DNA of 64,000 nt from Pseudacidovorax intermedius (GCF_003350475.1 NZ_QQAV01000003.1:85965-149964); one strand, 5' to 3'; positions 28,875 to 38,581 are shown, counted from the stretch's first letter. Notes: generated by a model from the letters alone, not told the origin. A program made the numbers and translations.

Positions 28875-29849
28875 TCAGTGGAATGGCCCGATCCGCTTGA
28901 GGTTGCCGAAGTTCATCCAGACGAAGAAGGCACGGCCCACGACGTTCTGGTCCGGCACGAAACCCCAATAGCGCGAATCGAGGGAGTTGTCGCGGTTGTC
29001 GCCCATCATGAAGTAATGACCGGCCGGCACCTTGCAAACAAACCCTTCAACACTGTAACGACAATTTTCACGACTGGGGAAGTCCATGATCTCGGCGTCC
29101 GACAGGCCCGCACGGCGGCTGTCGTCGTTGAGGATCCGGTGCTCGACGGCGCCCAGCTTCTCGGAGTACTGCTTCGAGTAGCGCATGGTGTCTTCGTCGA
29201 AGTAGTCGGGCAGCGCGTCCTTGCTCACGGGCTGGCCGTTGATGGTCAGCCGCTTGTTCTGGTAGGACACCTCGTCGCCCGGCACGCCGACGACCCGCTT
29301 GATGTAGTCCATCGACGGCTGCGGCGGATAGCGGAACACGACCACGTCGCCCCGTGCCAGCGGCGTGCCTTCGGTGATCTTGGTGCCCAGCACCGGCAGG
29401 CGCAGGCCGTAGGTGAACTTGTTGACCAGGATGAGGTCGCCGGTCAGCAGCGTCGGCATCATCGAGCCAGACGGGATCTTGAAGGGCTCGGCCACAAAGG
29501 AGCGCAGCAGGAAGACGACCAGGATCACGGGGAAGAGGCCCGCCGTCCAGTCGAGCCACCAGGGCTGGGCCAGCAACCGCTCGCGCGTCTTGCCGCCGTC
29601 GTCGGTGTCCAGCCGGTCGATGCCCTGGCGCTTGAGTTCCTCGCGGCGCTGGGCCTGCGTGGCCTCGAAGGCCTGCGCAGCCTGGCGCCGGCGCGGCAGG
29701 AAGACCAGCCGCTCGGCGAGCCAGTACAGGCCCGTGACGACCGTCGCCAGGAACAGCAGCAGGGCGAAGTTGCCCTCCACCGCGCCGACGTACCAGGCGC
29801 CGATGTAGCCGGCGAACGCGGCGAGGATCAGGGAGGTGAGGATGGGCAT
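28875..29849 (-). CDS. lepB: Signal peptidase I
   Basis: Cleaves signal peptides of exported proteins at the periplasmic face of the inner membrane. It has 324 residues, with two N-terminal membrane helices (residues 1-24 and 28-48), a cytoplasmic loop, a third hydrophobic segment near 100-120, and the catalytic domain. The Ser/Lys dyad is visible as Ser129 in KIPSGSMMPTL and Lys184 in DYIKRVVGVPGD, followed by box E FMMGDNRDNSLDSRYWG. It is 52 bases downstream of lepA, the usual pair. Confidence 0.98.
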   Translation of the reverse strand: MPILTSLILAAFAGYIGAWYVGAVEGNFALLLFLATVVTGLYWLAERLVFLPRRRQAAQAFEATQAQRREELKRQGIDRLDTDDGGKTRERLLAQPWWLDWTAGLFPVILVVFLLRSFVAEPFKIPSGSMMPTLLTGDLILVNKFTYGLRLPVLGTKITEGTPLARGDVVVFRYPPQPSMDYIKRVVGVPGDEVSYQNKRLTINGQPVSKDALPDYFDEDTMRYSKQYSEKLGAVEHRILNDDSRRAGLSDAEIMDFPSRENCRYSVEGFVCKVPAGHYFMMGDNRDNSLDSRYWGFVPDQNVVGRAFFVWMNFGNLKRIGPFH

Positions 29850-29901
29850 CGCTTGGAATTGTTCTGGGGGAAGCTGAGTGGCGGCGGACCGTCGGTCGGG
29901 C

Positions 29902-31713
29902 TCAGTCCTCGACCTGCAGGATGGCGAGGAAGGCTTCCTGCGGCACCTCGACCGAGCCGATCTGCTTCATGCGCTTCTTGCCGGCCTTCTGCTTCTCGAG
30001 CAGCTTGCGCTTACGGGTGATATCACCGCCGTAACATTTTGCCAGCACGTTCTTGCGCATCGCCTTGACGGTCTCGCGGGCGATGATGTTGGCACCGATG
30101 GCGGCCTGGATGGCCACGTCGAACATCTGGCGGCTGATGATCTCGCGCATCTTGGCCACCACCGCGCGGCCGCGGTATTGCGACTGGCTGCGGTGCACGA
30201 TGATGGACAGTGCATCCACCTTGTCGCCATTGAGCAGGATGTCGACCTTGACCACGTCCGAGGCGCGGTACTCCTTGAACTCGTAGTCCATGGAGGCATA
30301 GCCGCGGCTCACCGACTTCAGCTTGTCGAAGAAGTCCAGCACGATCTCGCCCAGCGGCATCTCGTAGGTGAGCATGACCTGGCGGCCGTGGTAGGCCATG
30401 TTGATCTGCACGCCGCGCTTCTGGTTGGCCAGCGTCATCACCGGGCCCACGTATTCCTGCGGCATGTACAGGTGCACCGTCACGATGGGCTCGCGGATCT
30501 CGGCCATGCGGCCGATGTCGGGCATCTTGGAGGGGTTCTCCACCATGATGACCTCGCCGTCGCTCTTGAGCACCTCGTACACCACGCTCGGCGCGGTGGT
30601 GATCAGGTCCTGGTCGAACTCGCGCTCCAGGCGCTCCTGCACGATCTCCATGTGCAACAGCCCCAGGAAGCCGCAGCGGAAGCCGAAGCCCAGCGCCTGC
30701 GACACCTCGGGCTCGAAATGCAGAGAAGCGTCGTTGAGCTTGAGCTTCTCCAGCGCGTCGCGGAGCTGGTCGTACTCGCTGGCTTCGGTCGGGTAGAGGC
30801 CGGCAAAGACCTGCGGCTGGATCTCCTTGAAGCCCGGCAGCGGCTCGGTCGCCGTGAAGGCGGCGCCGCCGGAGCCCTGCTTGATCAGCGTGACCGTGTC
30901 GCCCACCTTGGCCGCCTGCAGCTCCTTGATGCCGGCGATGATGTAACCCACCTCGCCCGCCTCCAGGCTGTTGCGCGGCTCGTTGGCCGGCGTGAACACA
31001 CCCAGGTTGTCGGCGTTGTAGGTGGCGCCAGTGGCCATCAGCTTGATGCGCTCGCCCTTGGCCAGGCGACCATCGACCACGCGCACCAGCATCACCACGC
31101 CCACGTAGGCGTCGAACCAGCTGTCGATGATCATGGCGCGCAACGCGCCATCCGGGTTGCCACGCGGCGCTGGGATCCGGGCGACGACGGCCTCCAGGAT
31201 CTCGTCCACGCCCATGCCGGTCTTGGCCGAGCAGGGGATGGCGTCACCGGCATCGATGCCGATCACATCCTCGATCTCTTCCTTCGCGCGGCCTGGATCG
31301 GCCTGGGGAAGGTCCATCTTGTTGAGCACCGGCAGCACCTCGACACCGAGGTCCAGCGCCGTGTAGCAGTTGGCCACCGTCTGCGCTTCCACACCCTGCG
31401 AGGCATCGACCACGAGCAACGCGCCTTCGCAGGCGGACAGCGAACGCGAGACCTCGTACGAGAAGTCGACGTGGCCCGGCGTGTCGATGAGGTTGAGGTT
31501 GTAGACCTGCCCATCCTTGGCCTTGTAGTGCAGCGCAGCGGTCTGCGCCTTGATGGTTATCCCACGCTCCTTCTCGATGTCCATGGAGTCGAGCACCTGC
31601 GCTTCCATCTCGCGCTCGGCCAGGCCGCCGCACCGCTGGATCAGGCGGTCCGCCAGCGTGGACTTGCCGTGATCGATGTGCGCAATGATCGAGAAGTTTC
31701 TGATGTGGTTCAT
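29902..31713 (-). CDS. lepA: Translation elongation factor 4 (LepA)
   Basis: A ribosome-dependent GTPase related to EF-G that acts in initiation or back-translocation. It has 603 residues and full length. G motifs [31 protein letters not shown] and NKMDLP are present, and the LepA-specific C-terminal domain ends with a lysine-rich [13 protein letters not shown]. The true start is the ATG at 31713 (MNHIRNFS); a TTG just before it is in frame. A 12-base palindrome AGACTTAAGTCT (31722-31733) and a small terminator unit lie upstream. Confidence 0.98.
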   Translation of the reverse strand: MNHIRNFSIIAHIDHGKSTLADRLIQRCGGLAEREMEAQVLDSMDIEKERGITIKAQTAALHYKAKDGQVYNLNLIDTPGHVDFSYEVSRSLSACEGALLVVDASQGVEAQTVANCYTALDLGVEVLPVLNKMDLPQADPGRAKEEIEDVIGIDAGDAIPCSAKTGMGVDEILEAVVARIPAPRGNPDGALRAMIIDSWFDAYVGVVMLVRVVDGRLAKGERIKLMATGATYNADNLGVFTPANEPRNSLEAGEVGYIIAGIKELQAAKVGDTVTLIKQGSGGAAFTATEPLPGFKEIQPQVFAGLYPTEASEYDQLRDALEKLKLNDASLHFEPEVSQALGFGFRCGFLGLLHMEIVQERLEREFDQDLITTAPSVVYEVLKSDGEVIMVENPSKMPDIGRMAEIREPIVTVHLYMPQEYVGPVMTLANQKRGVQINMAYHGRQVMLTYEMPLGEIVLDFFDKLKSVSRGYASMDYEFKEYRASDVVKVDILLNGDKVDALSIIVHRSQSQYRGRAVVAKMREIISRQMFDVAIQAAIGANIIARETVKAMRKNVLAKCYGGDITRKRKLLEKQKAGKKRMKQIGSVEVPQEAFLAILQVED

Positions 31714-31765
31714 CAACGAGCAGACTTAAGTCTTTGAATTTGCTAGCGCAGCAACGGGAGCGCAC

Positions 31766-31833
31766 AAGAAAAAAGGGCGCGTCCTTGGCAGACGCGCCCT
31801 GAACCAACAAGCAATGGCAACTGCAGTAGTTGG
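31766..31833 (-). ncRNA. Candidate small RNA / terminated leader upstream of lepA
   Basis: On the minus strand a TACAAT -10 (31840-31845) is followed by a transcript that would start near 31833. It contains the small stem CAACT...AGTTG (31832-31818) and then a strong terminator: GGGCGCGTC with GACGCGCCC (10-base arms at 31774-31783 and 31791-31800, 7-base loop) followed by TTTTTTCTT. The unit is about 68 bases and ends about 50 bases before lepA. It may be a free small RNA, a terminated lepA leader, or only the end of the mucD operon, whose last gene stops 470 bases upstream. Confidence 0.45.
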
Positions 31834-31839
31834 AACTTC

Positions 31840-31845
31840 ATTGTA
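31840..31845 (-). promoter_or_regulatory. -10 element upstream of the lepA leader
   Basis: TACAAT on the minus strand, in the context GCCTACAATGAAG. A -35 at 17-base spacing would be CTGTAC (31868-31863), a partial match to TTGACA. The context resembles the asd-leader -10 element. Confidence 0.4.
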
Positions 31846-32269
31846 GGCAAAACGGGGGGCGCGTACAGGCCGGCGGACGCCGGGGAAGCCTCGTTGCAGG
31901 TCAGCAACAGGAATTTATCAACACCTTATTCACAGGCTGTGTGGGTTGTTTTCTGGACAACTTGTGGGCGATCTGTGGACCGACGGTGCATCGCGACCTT
32001 GAATCCCGCATCGTGAACAAGCGATGGCCGCTTATGAAGCAAAACCGCACTGAGGCGGGCGCATTCTACCGAAATGGTTGTTAACGCCTTGGAGCCGCCT
32101 AGAACGATCTGCCCTATCGACCTCCAGAGGTTGTTCGCAAATTTTTATCCGAAGCCCTTCGGCAAGGCCGAGCAGGGGCGCCCGAATGGCCCCAAAACCA
32201 AGTCATGGATGGGGCCACTCCGAACCGGCCAGCGGCTGCCCCGAGGTGCCGTCGCCCTGGTCGCGGGAG
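31846..32269. other. Gene-free spacer with DnaA-box-like cluster between mucD and lepA
   Basis: No convincing gene is visible in these 424 bases; short ORFs on both strands lack family features and codon bias. The segment 31911-31980 is AT-richer than its surroundings and holds TTATCAACA (31915-31923) and TTATTCACA (31926-31934), each one base from the DnaA box TTATCCACA. TGTGGGTTG (31940-31948) and CTGTGGACC are weaker inverted matches. A stem TGGCCCCA/TGGGGCCA (32187-32194 and 32210-32217) lies 50 bases past the mucD stop and may mark its 3' end. Confidence 0.4.
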
Positions 32270-33760
32270 TCAGCGGGCGGGGCGGATCAAGGCGTACTGC
32301 GCCCAATCCCCGCGCCGGAACAGCACGCTGACCGCTTTGCTCTTGTCCATCTTGGCCAGCGCAGCATCGAATTCCTTGAGGCTGGCGACTTCCACATTGC
32401 CCACCGACAGGATGATGTCGCCCTCGCGCAGACCCGCACGGGCCGCCGCGTCGGTGGCGGATTCGACCCGGACGCCGCCGCGCAGCTTGAGCTCGCGCCG
32501 TTGGGCGTCTGTGAGTTCGGCCAACGCCAACCCCAGCGACTTCGCGGCCGCCGAGACGGAAGGCTTGGGCTCTTCCTTGCCCGCGGCCGGCCGGCGCGTC
32601 GGCTGGTCGGCCTCCAGCTCGGCCACCGTGATCGAGAGGTCGCGCGTCCCACCACGGCGGAACACGGTCACCGTCGTCTTGGTGCCCGGCTTGGTGTTGC
32701 CGACCATGCGCGGCAGGTCGCTCGGCCGCTCGATGTCCCGGCCGTCGTACTTCAGAATGACGTCGCCGGGCTCGATGCCGGCCTTGTCGCCCGGCGAGCC
32801 GCTTTCCACGCCGCGCACCAGCGCGCCCTGCGCCTTGGGCAGGCCGATGGATTCCGCCACATCCTTGCTTACCTGGTCGATCTGCACGCCGATGCGTCCG
32901 CGCGACACGCGGCCCGTCGCACGCAGCTGGTCGCTGACGCGGATCGCCTCGTCGATCGGGATCGAGAAGGAAATGCCCATGAAGCCGCCGGAGCGCGAAT
33001 AGATCTGGCTGTTGATGCCCACGACCTCGCCGCGCATGTTGATCAGTGGTCCGCCCGAATTGCCCGGGTTGATGGCCACGTCGGTCTGGATGAAGGGGAG
33101 GTATTCGCCGGTGTCGCGCTGCTTGGCGCTGACGATGCCCGCCGTCACGGTGTTCTCCAGACCGAAGGGCGAGCCGATGGCCATCACCCATTCGCCCACG
33201 CGCAGGCGGGAGATGTCGCCCACCTTCACCGCCGGCAGGCCCGCGGCATCGATCTTGACCACGGCCACATCGGTGCGCTTGTCCGCGCCGACGATGCGCG
33301 CCTTGAACTCGCGCTTGTCGGTGAGCGTGACGATCACTTCGGAGGCGTCCTCGACCACGTGCGCATTGGTCATCACATAGCCATCCGAGGTGAGGATGAA
33401 GCCCGAGCCGACGCCGCGGGGTCGCTCTTCCTCCTGGGGCTGCTGCTGGGGCCGGTTCTGCCGTGGCGCATTGGGCAGCGGCTGGCCGAAGAAACGGCGG
33501 AAGAACTCCTGCATCTCCTCGTCCATCTCCCCCGAACCGCGGCGCGTGACCCGCTCCACGGTGCGGATGTTGACCACCGACGGACCGACCTGATCGACCA
33601 GGTCGGTGAAGTCGGGCAGTGTGCGGGTGGCCTGTGCCGCCTGGGCCACGGCCGGCTGCATCGGCACCAGCAGCGTCAATCCGGACAGGGCGGCGAAGGC
33701 CAGCGCCGGAACGCGGCGAGCCAGGGCGGAAGAAGACATGAAACGGTCTCTGTTCGTCAT
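32270..33760 (-). CDS. mucD: Periplasmic DegP/MucD-type serine protease
   Basis: An HtrA-family protease/chaperone that degrades misfolded envelope proteins. The 496-residue protein has a signal peptide ending about AVAQA, a trypsin-like domain with the triad His134 (TNAHVV), Asp164 (KRTDVAV) and Ser235 (NPGNSGGPL), and two PDZ domains (GIEPGDVILKYDGRDIE and GLREGDIILSVGNVEV). A Gln/Pro-rich loop at about 95-115 fits the LA loop. It ends the rpoE-rseA-rseB-mucD series, like mucD of Pseudomonas. The start could be the second Met (33739) rather than 33760. Confidence 0.95.
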   Translation of the reverse strand: MTNRDRFMSSSALARRVPALAFAALSGLTLLVPMQPAVAQAAQATRTLPDFTDLVDQVGPSVVNIRTVERVTRRGSGEMDEEMQEFFRRFFGQPLPNAPRQNRPQQQPQEEERPRGVGSGFILTSDGYVMTNAHVVEDASEVIVTLTDKREFKARIVGADKRTDVAVVKIDAAGLPAVKVGDISRLRVGEWVMAIGSPFGLENTVTAGIVSAKQRDTGEYLPFIQTDVAINPGNSGGPLINMRGEVVGINSQIYSRSGGFMGISFSIPIDEAIRVSDQLRATGRVSRGRIGVQIDQVSKDVAESIGLPKAQGALVRGVESGSPGDKAGIEPGDVILKYDGRDIERPSDLPRMVGNTKPGTKTTVTVFRRGGTRDLSITVAELEADQPTRRPAAGKEEPKPSVSAAAKSLGLALAELTDAQRRELKLRGGVRVESATDAAARAGLREGDIILSVGNVEVASLKEFDAALAKMDKSKAVSVLFRRGDWAQYALIRPAR

Positions 33761-33868
33761 CCTCGGACTTCTTTCAACAACAGGGAGAGCAAGGGAGCAG
33801 GCACCACGATAGCCGCTGGGCCGCCCCTCTCGGGAGATGCCCTTGAGAAGGCCCAGGCGGCGAAAGGT

Positions 33869-34951
33869 TCAGCGGGTGCGCGCGAGCGCGCGGGCAAAGG
33901 CGTCCAGCGTGCGCATCGGCACCTCGCCCACGGCAGTGAGCCACCAGTCGCCCGCAGCATCGGGGAGCTTGCGCGAGAGGGTGTAGGTGGCACCCTGGGC
34001 CTGGGCCCCCTCCTGGCGCGGCTGGTCGCCATACGGCTCCAGGAACAGCGACACCGTGGCCAGCCCGTCGGAGAAGGTCCACTGCAGGATGCGCTTGCGC
34101 GGACCGAAGAAGAAGCGCGGCTCGCCGATGGGACGCAGGTAGCTGCTGACCGGCTTGAAACCGGGGACGGGCTGCGACAGCGTCCAGCCTTCGGCGTCGA
34201 CATTGACGGACTCGAGCCTGGAGCGCTCGGTCTTCCAGCCCTGGGTGTTGTCCATCATCTCGGCCAGCGCCGGAACGGGCATCGGCTCCTCGAATTGGAG
34301 TTCGGAGAAGGCCGACTGCTCCACCACGGCGCCGCGCGCATCGAGAGTCTGCAGCTTCAACACCAGGCCCGAGCGTCGCTCGCACCACACACGGTAGCCG
34401 AAGCGCATGGCATCGCGGGCGACGATCTGGACCACATCGGCCTCGATGCCTGCGACACGGCCACGACCGAGCGGACGGGCGTCGTAGAACTCGGTGATGG
34501 AGCCCTCGGTCGCCCCCAGGAGATTGGGGAAGACGTCGAGGTTCTCGCGCTGCTCGGTCTTGACCAGCCGCTGGTCCGGCAGGAAGGTACGGACCAGCTC
34601 GTTGCGGCGGAAGGTGGACCGCTGCGGCCCCGACAGCGTCTCCACACGCTCGATGCACACCGGGCCGTCGCAGGCGTGCCAGATGCGCGCACTCGACAAC
34701 GCGCCGGCGCCGGTCGAGACCACGAAGGTGCCCACGTATTCGGTGGTGCGCGCCGCCTCGTGCATGCGGCGCAGCCAGTCGATCGCACCCGAGCCGGTCG
34801 GCGCCTGGACAGGCGGCAAGGTGGTCGTCGAAGGCGAGGCATTGCCCGGAGGCGGCGCCGCCTGCGCGCCTGCTGGCGCAGCAGCCAATACCAGCAAGGC
34901 AGCAGGAACGGTCGCGACCAGTCGGCGGCGCGAGGCGGGAAAAACGGGCAT
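33869..34951 (-). CDS. rseB: Sigma-E regulator RseB/MucB
   Basis: A periplasmic protein that binds the anti-sigma factor RseA and shields it from proteolysis, releasing it when envelope lipids or misfolded proteins accumulate. The 360-residue protein has a signal peptide (RRRLVATVPAALLVLAAAP), a LolA-like large domain (WLRRMHEAARTTEYVGTFVV, then RVWCERRSGLVLKLQTLD) and a smaller C-terminal domain (PGFKPVSSYL). The ATG at 34951 is used; the long upstream reading is antisense to rseA. It lies 26 bases after rseA and 108 bases before mucD. Confidence 0.94.
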   Translation of the reverse strand: MPVFPASRRRLVATVPAALLVLAAAPAGAQAAPPPGNASPSTTTLPPVQAPTGSGAIDWLRRMHEAARTTEYVGTFVVSTGAGALSSARIWHACDGPVCIERVETLSGPQRSTFRRNELVRTFLPDQRLVKTEQRENLDVFPNLLGATEGSITEFYDARPLGRGRVAGIEADVVQIVARDAMRFGYRVWCERRSGLVLKLQTLDARGAVVEQSAFSELQFEEPMPVPALAEMMDNTQGWKTERSRLESVNVDAEGWTLSQPVPGFKPVSSYLRPIGEPRFFFGPRKRILQWTFSDGLATVSLFLEPYGDQPRQEGAQAQGATYTLSRKLPDAAGDWWLTAVGEVPMRTLDAFARALARTR

Positions 34952-34977
34952 CGGCAGTGGAATGGCGATCCGGTCGG

Positions 34978-35604
34978 TCAGCGGGAAGGGGCTTCGAAGG
35001 TGGCGTTGCGCAGGAAGCCCGAGGGCATCTGGGAGGCGCCGCCGGCTTCTTGGTGGGCTTCGAGCAACTCGTCGAGCCGCGGGTCGCGCAGCATCACCTC
35101 GGGGCGGTTGCCCACCTGGACGAGGCTCTGCTGCTGCGCGGGCGCCGGACTGACGGACGCCAGCGTCGGCGCACCGGCATCCTGCCTCGCCATCTGGGCC
35201 CCTCCGGAGGTGCCGCCACCCGACACGAAGCTCCAGCCGACCGCCGCCGCCACGGCCACCGAGGCCACACCGGCCACGAGGCGCCACCGGAACACCGGTT
35301 CGTTGGCCGCCTCCGCGCGACGGCTCCATTCGAGCGGGGGCTGCACCACTTCGATGGGCCGCAGCACCGGCGGCTCCTGGGCCATGCGCTGGCGCAGCTT
35401 GTCGAGGAAGACATCGCTATCGGTGCAGGCGGTGTGCCGTCCGGTGCGAAGCGCCTCGCCCACGAGGTGGTACATCTGCCAGGAGTCACGCAGTGCGCCG
35501 TCGCCGGCCACCTGCTGCACGGCCTGCGCCATTTCATCCGCCGGCATCTCGCCGTCCATCAGCGCCGATACCCGTTCAAGGGTCTGGGTCCTAAGCTCGT
35601 TCAT
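34978..35604 (-). CDS. rseA: Anti-sigma-E factor RseA
   Basis: An inner-membrane anti-sigma factor that holds RpoE inactive. The 208-residue protein has an N-terminal cytoplasmic anti-sigma domain (ERVSALMDGEMPADEM, then SWQMYHLVGEALR), a single membrane helix at about 108-127 (WRLVAGVASVAVAAAVGWSF) and a periplasmic tail. The ATG at 35604 has AGGTG six bases upstream and is preferred to the in-frame GTG at 35613. It starts 13 bases after the rpoE stop, a canonical sigma/anti-sigma pair. Confidence 0.95.
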   Translation of the reverse strand: MNELRTQTLERVSALMDGEMPADEMAQAVQQVAGDGALRDSWQMYHLVGEALRTGRHTACTDSDVFLDKLRQRMAQEPPVLRPIEVVQPPLEWSRRAEAANEPVFRWRLVAGVASVAVAAAVGWSFVSGGGTSGGAQMARQDAGAPTLASVSPAPAQQQSLVQVGNRPEVMLRDPRLDELLEAHQEAGGASQMPSGFLRNATFEAPSR

Positions 35605-35617
35605 GGGGTTCACCTGA

Positions 35618-36256
35618 TCACCAACGTTTGCCCGACTGGTTCTCCAGCAGGGGTTTCACTCGCGCAGAAATCGCCTCGCGGGCCCGGAAGATGCGCGAAC
35701 GGACGGTACCGATCGGGCAATTCATCGCTTCGGCGATTTCCTCGTAGCTCAACCCCTCGATCTCACGCAAGGTCACGGCCTGGCGCAATTCGGCCGGCAG
35801 CGCCTCCATGGCGGCATTCACCGCCGCAGCCACTTCATTGGCCGCGAGCACGGATTCAGGGGTTTCGTCGCTGATTGGTTCGTTTCCGCCGCGGTAAGTT
35901 TCATCGTCGTCGTCACTGCTGCGCAGCGCCGCTTCGGACACCGTCGGGTCGCGTTTCATGTCCACCAGCGCCTTCTTGGCGGTGTTCACAGCAATCCGGT
36001 ACAGCCAGGTGTAGAACTGCGCGTCGCCGCGGAACTGGTGCAGCGCACGATAGGCCCGGATGAAGGTTTCCTGCGCGATGTCTTCGATCAGATCCACATC
36101 ACGCACCATCCGGCCAATCAGGCGCTCGATCCTTCGCTGGTACTTGATCACCAGGAGTTCGAAGGCCTTGGCGTCGCCGGCCAGGGTGCGCTGGACCAGC
36201 AGAAGATCAGCCTCGCCCGGATTGGCAGGCGGTGGCGGCAGCGGAGCGCTCGTCAT
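35618..36256 (-). CDS. rpoE: RNA polymerase sigma factor RpoE (ECF, AlgU type)
   Basis: The envelope-stress sigma factor, 212 residues. Region 2 (KAFELLVIKYQRRIERLIGR, then DIAQETFIRAYRAL and FYTWLYRIAVNTAKK) and region 4 (LREIEGLSYEEIAEAMNCPIGTVRSRIFRAREAI) are complete. An N-terminal Pro-rich extension of about 15 residues precedes region 2. Its ATG overlaps the stop of a small membrane-protein gene as ATGA, so its translation is probably coupled to that gene. RseA, RseB and MucD follow in order. Autoregulation is usual for this family, but I could not place a sigma-E promoter. Confidence 0.97.
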   Translation of the reverse strand: MTSAPLPPPPANPGEADLLLVQRTLAGDAKAFELLVIKYQRRIERLIGRMVRDVDLIEDIAQETFIRAYRALHQFRGDAQFYTWLYRIAVNTAKKALVDMKRDPTVSEAALRSSDDDDETYRGGNEPISDETPESVLAANEVAAAVNAAMEALPAELRQAVTLREIEGLSYEEIAEAMNCPIGTVRSRIFRAREAISARVKPLLENQSGKRW

Positions 36257-36714
36257 GCCGGCGCCCCCTGGGAACGGCGCCCTTCGGCGGGCACACCATC
36301 GAAAGCAGCCCGGCGCAGGGCCCGCCACCGCAGGGGATCGGCGTCCCGATCCAGCCACATCCAGTGGGTGCGGCCGTCGGTCATCACGCACCGCACCAGC
36401 ATCAGCGTGCCGAGGTCCATGACCACGGCCAGCGCGCCGCCCGCCTGCGGGTTCAGGCCGCGAAGGTCGGTCATCGACCATTCGGCACCGGTCCAATGCA
36501 ACACCCCCCGGCCAGTGGTCCGGCGCGCATCCCACGCCAGTGCCACGCCCGCCGCTGCAGCCAGGATCATCGCGACAGTCGCCGCATCGAAGGCGGCGAA
36601 ATGGAAGCCCCAACCCAAGGCGCAGAGGCCTCCGATGCCCGCGACGGCCCCATGCAGGGCTGCCGCGCGGCGGGAGGCCCCGACCGGAAAACTCACCGCC
36701 GGGGCGTGGTGCAT
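36253..36714 (-). CDS. Small two-helix membrane protein coupled to rpoE
   Basis: A 153-residue protein that I do not recognise with certainty. Two adjacent hydrophobic helices (about residues 18-40 and 44-62: AVAGIGGLCALGWGF, TVAMILAAAAGVALAW) are followed by a soluble domain (GRGVLHWTGAEWSM, then VVMDLGTLMLVRCVM and THWMWLDRDADPLRWRALRRA). This topology, two helices then a small beta-rich domain ending in a WRALRRA-like helix, resembles the CptA/YgfX family; that comparison is tentative. It lies between fabF and rpoE and its TGA overlaps the rpoE ATG. A gene at this position is usual in the group. No clear ribosome binding site precedes the ATG at 36714. Confidence 0.75.
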   Translation of the reverse strand: MHHAPAVSFPVGASRRAAALHGAVAGIGGLCALGWGFHFAAFDAATVAMILAAAAGVALAWDARRTTGRGVLHWTGAEWSMTDLRGLNPQAGGALAVVMDLGTLMLVRCVMTDGRTHWMWLDRDADPLRWRALRRAAFDGVPAEGRRSQGAPA

Positions 36715-36764
36715 GGGAGATTCAGAGGGGCGAAAAGCGACGGGATAAACGCCAAGGGAACGCG

Positions 36765-38009
36765 TCAGACCCGCTTGAACACCAGCGTGCCGTTGGTGCC
36801 GCCGAAGCCGAAGTTGTTCTTCACGGCCACGTCGATCTTCATGTCCCGCGCCGTGTTGGCGCAGTAGTCCAGGTCGCATTCCGGATCCTGGTTGAAGATG
36901 TTGATGGTCGGTGGGCTCTTCTGCTCGTGCACCGCCAGCACCGTGAACACCGACTCGATGCCCCCGGCGCCGCCCAGCAGATGGCCCGTCATGGACTTGG
37001 TGGAGTTCACCACCATGTTCCGGGCGTGGTCGCCGAAGGCCAGCTTGATGGCGTTGGTTTCGTTCAGGTCGCCCAGCGGCGTGGACGTGCCATGCGCATT
37101 CAGGTAATCGACCTGGTCGGCGTTGATGCCGGCGTTGCGCAGGGCGGCCTGCATGCTGCGGCGCGGACCGTCCACGCTGGGCGCAGTCATGTGGTAAGCG
37201 TCGGCGCTCATGCCGAAGCCCACGAGCTCGGCATAGATCTTGGCGCCACGGGCCTTGGCATGCTCGTATTCCTCGAGCACCACGACCCCAGCGCCCTCGC
37301 CCAGCACGAAGCCGTCGCGGTCCTTGTCCCACGGGCGGGAGGCTGTGGCCGGATCGTCGTTGCGCGTGGAAAGCGCCCGTGCTGCGGCGAAACCGCCGAT
37401 GCCAAGAGGCGAGACGGTCGACTCGGCGCCGCCGGCCACCATCACATCCGCATCGCCGGCCTGGATCAGGCGCGCCGACAGGCCGATGGCATGCAGGCCG
37501 GTGGTACAGGCTGTGACCACCGCGATGTTCGGGCCCGTGAAGCCGTACTTGATCGACAGGTGGCCCGAGATCATGTTGATGATCGAAGCCGGCACGAAGA
37601 AGGGCGAGATGCGGCGCGGGCCGCGGTTGGTCAGCTCGGCATGCGTCTCTTCGATCATCGGCAGGCCACCGATGCCCGAGCCGATGTTGCAGCCGATGCG
37701 CTCAGCCAGCTCGGGCGACAGCGCCTCGCCGGTGGGCAGACCGCTGTCCTGCACCGCCTGGATCGAGGCGGCCAGTCCGAGATGGATGAAGCGGTCCATG
37801 TGGCGCGCCTCCTTCTCGGAGATGTATTGGGTGATGTCGAAACCCTTGACCTGGCCCGCGAAGCGGCACGCCAGGTTGCTGGCATCGAAGCTGGTGACGG
37901 TGCTGATGCCCGACTGGCCCGCCACGAGATTGGCCCAGCTCTCGGCCACAGTGTTTCCGACGGGGGAGATGCAACCGAGCCCGGTGACGACGACGCGGCG
38001 TTGAGTCAT
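36765..38009 (-). CDS. fabF: 3-oxoacyl-[ACP] synthase II
   Basis: Condensing enzyme of fatty-acid elongation, important for making cis-vaccenate. The 414-residue protein has the Cys-His-His triad: Cys168 in [11 protein letters not shown], one His in [12 protein letters not shown], and one in [13 protein letters not shown]. The ATG at 38009 gives the standard [11 protein letters not shown] start. It follows acpP by 181 bases on the minus strand, in the plsX-fabH-fabD-fabG-acpP-fabF cluster, and is upstream of the rpoE group by about 50 bases. Confidence 0.98.
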   Translation of the reverse strand: MTQRRVVVTGLGCISPVGNTVAESWANLVAGQSGISTVTSFDASNLACRFAGQVKGFDITQYISEKEARHMDRFIHLGLAASIQAVQDSGLPTGEALSPELAERIGCNIGSGIGGLPMIEETHAELTNRGPRRISPFFVPASIINMISGHLSIKYGFTGPNIAVVTACTTGLHAIGLSARLIQAGDADVMVAGGAESTVSPLGIGGFAAARALSTRNDDPATASRPWDKDRDGFVLGEGAGVVVLEEYEHAKARGAKIYAELVGFGMSADAYHMTAPSVDGPRRSMQAALRNAGINADQVDYLNAHGTSTPLGDLNETNAIKLAFGDHARNMVVNSTKSMTGHLLGGAGGIESVFTVLAVHEQKSPPTINIFNQDPECDLDYCANTARDMKIDVAVKNNFGFGGTNGTLVFKRV

Positions 38010-38190
38010 GCCGGCGAACCTTTCTGCAATGGTGGGTCTCCCAGACCTGGGGCGCCGTGCGCCTGGAGCGTCAATGAAAGGACGGTTCCGGGAGGAAATG
38101 AAGCCGAAGGCCCGCGAAACGGGAGAGGAGGGAGCCTCGCAAAGCGCCGGTCGTGCAGCGCAGCGGGCAAACGGCTTGGGGCTTGGCCGA

Positions 38191-38430
<240 letters not shown>

Positions 38431-38464
38431 TTAGGTTCCCTCTGAGGGTGGTAAAGAATCAAGG

Positions 38465-38470
38465 ATTTTA
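38465..38470 (-). promoter_or_regulatory. -10 element of acpP
   Basis: TAAAAT on the minus strand in CGGCTAAAATCC, about 35 bases before the acpP ATG. No good -35 was found at 16-18 bases. The extended context GCTAAAATC is shared with the lysS upstream element. Confidence 0.35.
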
Positions 38471-38581
38471 GCCGGGCCGTTCCGGGCGAAGTCCCGGCAA
38501 GGGCCTACGGCCGCTCGGAGAGCCACTGTCCAGCCCCTCGCGCAGATTCGTCCGACAGGCGGCTGCGCGGCGGCGGGTGGA

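Noticed and set aside
31911..31980. Chromosomal origin of replication
   Set aside because: DnaA-box-like sequences are present, but only two near-perfect ones, and no dnaA, dnaN, gidA or parAB genes are near. I list it only as a DnaA-box-like cluster.
31830..32331. Two plus-strand ORFs of 84 and 85 codons between lepA and mucD
   Set aside because: They start in AT-rich non-coding sequence, have no ribosome binding site or family features, and one runs into antisense mucD. Codon use does not match the genes here.
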